A stretch of DNA of 64,000 bases from Gracilibacillus salinarum. GTDB lineage: Bacteria; Bacillota; Bacilli; Bacillales; Amphibacillaceae. A program made the translations under genes and the position numbers. The notes under the pieces were generated by a model. That model was not told the origin of the DNA. It saw only the letters and a list, made by a program, of their open reading frames with translations, and did not search any database. Below, piece after piece: positions 63,468 to 64,000 of this stretch. How positions within the stretch are numbered: the stretch's first letter is position 1; each line of letters starts with the position of its first letter. The stretch lies in contig NZ_CP095071.1 of the NCBI RefSeq assembly GCF_022919575.1, forward strand, positions 496,001-560,000, in the 5' to 3' direction.

Positions 63468-63504
63468 CGATAATCCTTTGCACAACGAATGCAAAGGATT
63501 ATCG
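63468..63504 (-). terminator. terminator after asnS
   Basis: CGATAATCCTTTG / CAAAGGATTATCG, 13-bp perfect stem between asnS and dnaD; a short T-rich tail follows on the minus strand. Confidence 0.7.
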
Positions 63505-63509
63505 TTCCA

Positions 63510-64000
63510 TTACGGATATAAACGATTTAATAATCGAGGGAATGGAATCGTCTCACGGACGTGCTCTACTCCACTAATCCAGGCTACTGTTCGTTCTAGA
63601 CCTAAACCAAAGCCAGCGTGCGGAACACTTCCGTATTTTCTTAATTCAAGATACCACTGATAAGCATCACCAGCTAGGTTATGCTCCTGGTATCGTTGTT
63701 CCATTAATGTCAAGTCGTCGATTCTTGCCGAACCACCAATGATTTCTCCATATCCTTCTGGTGCGATTAAATCTGCACATAGTACGACATCATCACGCTC
63801 AGGATCTGGTTTCATATAGAAAGCTTTAATGTCTTTTGGATAATGTGTAATAAACACTGGCTGATCAAAGCTTTCAGCAATTGCTGTTTCATGAGGTGCA
63901 CCGAAGTCTTCTCCCCACTCTACGTCAGTAAAACCTTTCTCTTTCAGCATTTCGATTGCTTTATCATAAGTAATGCGTGGAAATGGCGCTTTTATCTTCT
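63510..64000 (-). CDS. asnS: asparaginyl-tRNA synthetase, C-terminal part (cut by window)
   Basis: Class II aminoacyl-tRNA synthetase that charges tRNA-Asn. Only the last 162 residues are in the window; the frame continues past base 64000. Visible are [37 protein letters not shown], the AsnRS-type [20 protein letters not shown] and motif 3 [15 protein letters not shown]. Gene order asnS-dnaD-nth is that of Bacillus. Confidence 0.96.
   Translation of the reverse strand, partial: KIKAPFPRITYDKAIEMLKEKGFTDVEWGEDFGAPHETAIAESFDQPVFITHYPKDIKAFYMKPDPERDDVVLCADLIAPEGYGEIIGGSARIDDLTLMEQRYQEHNLAGDAYQWYLELRKYGSVPHAGFGLGLERTVAWISGVEHVRETIPFPRLLNRLYP

Overview
The window looks like chromosomal DNA of an endospore-forming, low-GC member of the Bacillaceae, probably a halotolerant genus close to Gracilibacillus; the genus is inferred from protein style and is not proven. 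Spore genes (sspP, sspM, a cotD-type coat gene), a B-type RNase P RNA, ThyA/DfrA, a TPP riboswitch with ykoEDC, and a backbone in near-Bacillus order (ypdP-ypdQ, ypsC, rnpB, gpsB, ypsA, cotD, yppE, sspM, recU-ponA, nth-dnaD-asnS) support this.

Layout. 0-6.3 kb: a sigM/yhdL-like sigma/anti-sigma pair in which both genes are frameshifted, a methyltransferase, a DUF4256 gene, the first copy of a structured repeat, sspP, and an M24 peptidase gene with a frameshift near its start. 6.4-9.5 kb: TPP riboswitch and an ECF-type thiamine/HMP transporter. 9.5-14 kb: YkgJ-, YckD- and YlbC-like genes and a second ECF sigma/anti-sigma/membrane-protein operon. 14-31 kb: repeat-rich DNA, then a carbohydrate locus. 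It has a secreted GH18-like modular enzyme, a YesM/YesN-type two-component system, an ABC sugar importer without its ATPase, a cytoplasmic GH20 hexosaminidase of GcnA type, a sugar isomerase/epimerase-like protein, two Gfo/Idh/MocA oxidoreductases, NagB and NagA. Together these would release, import and break down GlcNAc-containing glycans. 31-36.5 kb: an accessory stretch with an isochorismatase remnant, an APH-family kinase, a XerS-type recombinase preceded by a perfect inverted repeat, a Rieske oxidoreductase and more repeats. 36.6-51 kb: housekeeping genes (acylphosphatase, ferredoxin, MsrAB fusion, SbcCD, two tandem TatA plus TatC, DfrA-ThyA, NlpC/P60). 51-64 kb: cold-shock gene with a long leader, a last degenerate repeat copy, and the conserved backbone ending in a partial asnS.

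The most unusual feature is a family of about 0.35-0.63 kb intergenic elements (3631-4066, 14149-14777, 35756-36138, 51752-52107). They have terminal inverted repeats, internal palindromic modules and a terminator-like hairpin at one end. Stem sequences differ between copies while staying complementary, so the folded shape appears to be conserved. A second repeat of about 200 nt follows two copies and in one case supplies the last codons of a neighbouring gene. No rRNA, tRNA, CRISPR array, intact transposase or prophage was seen.
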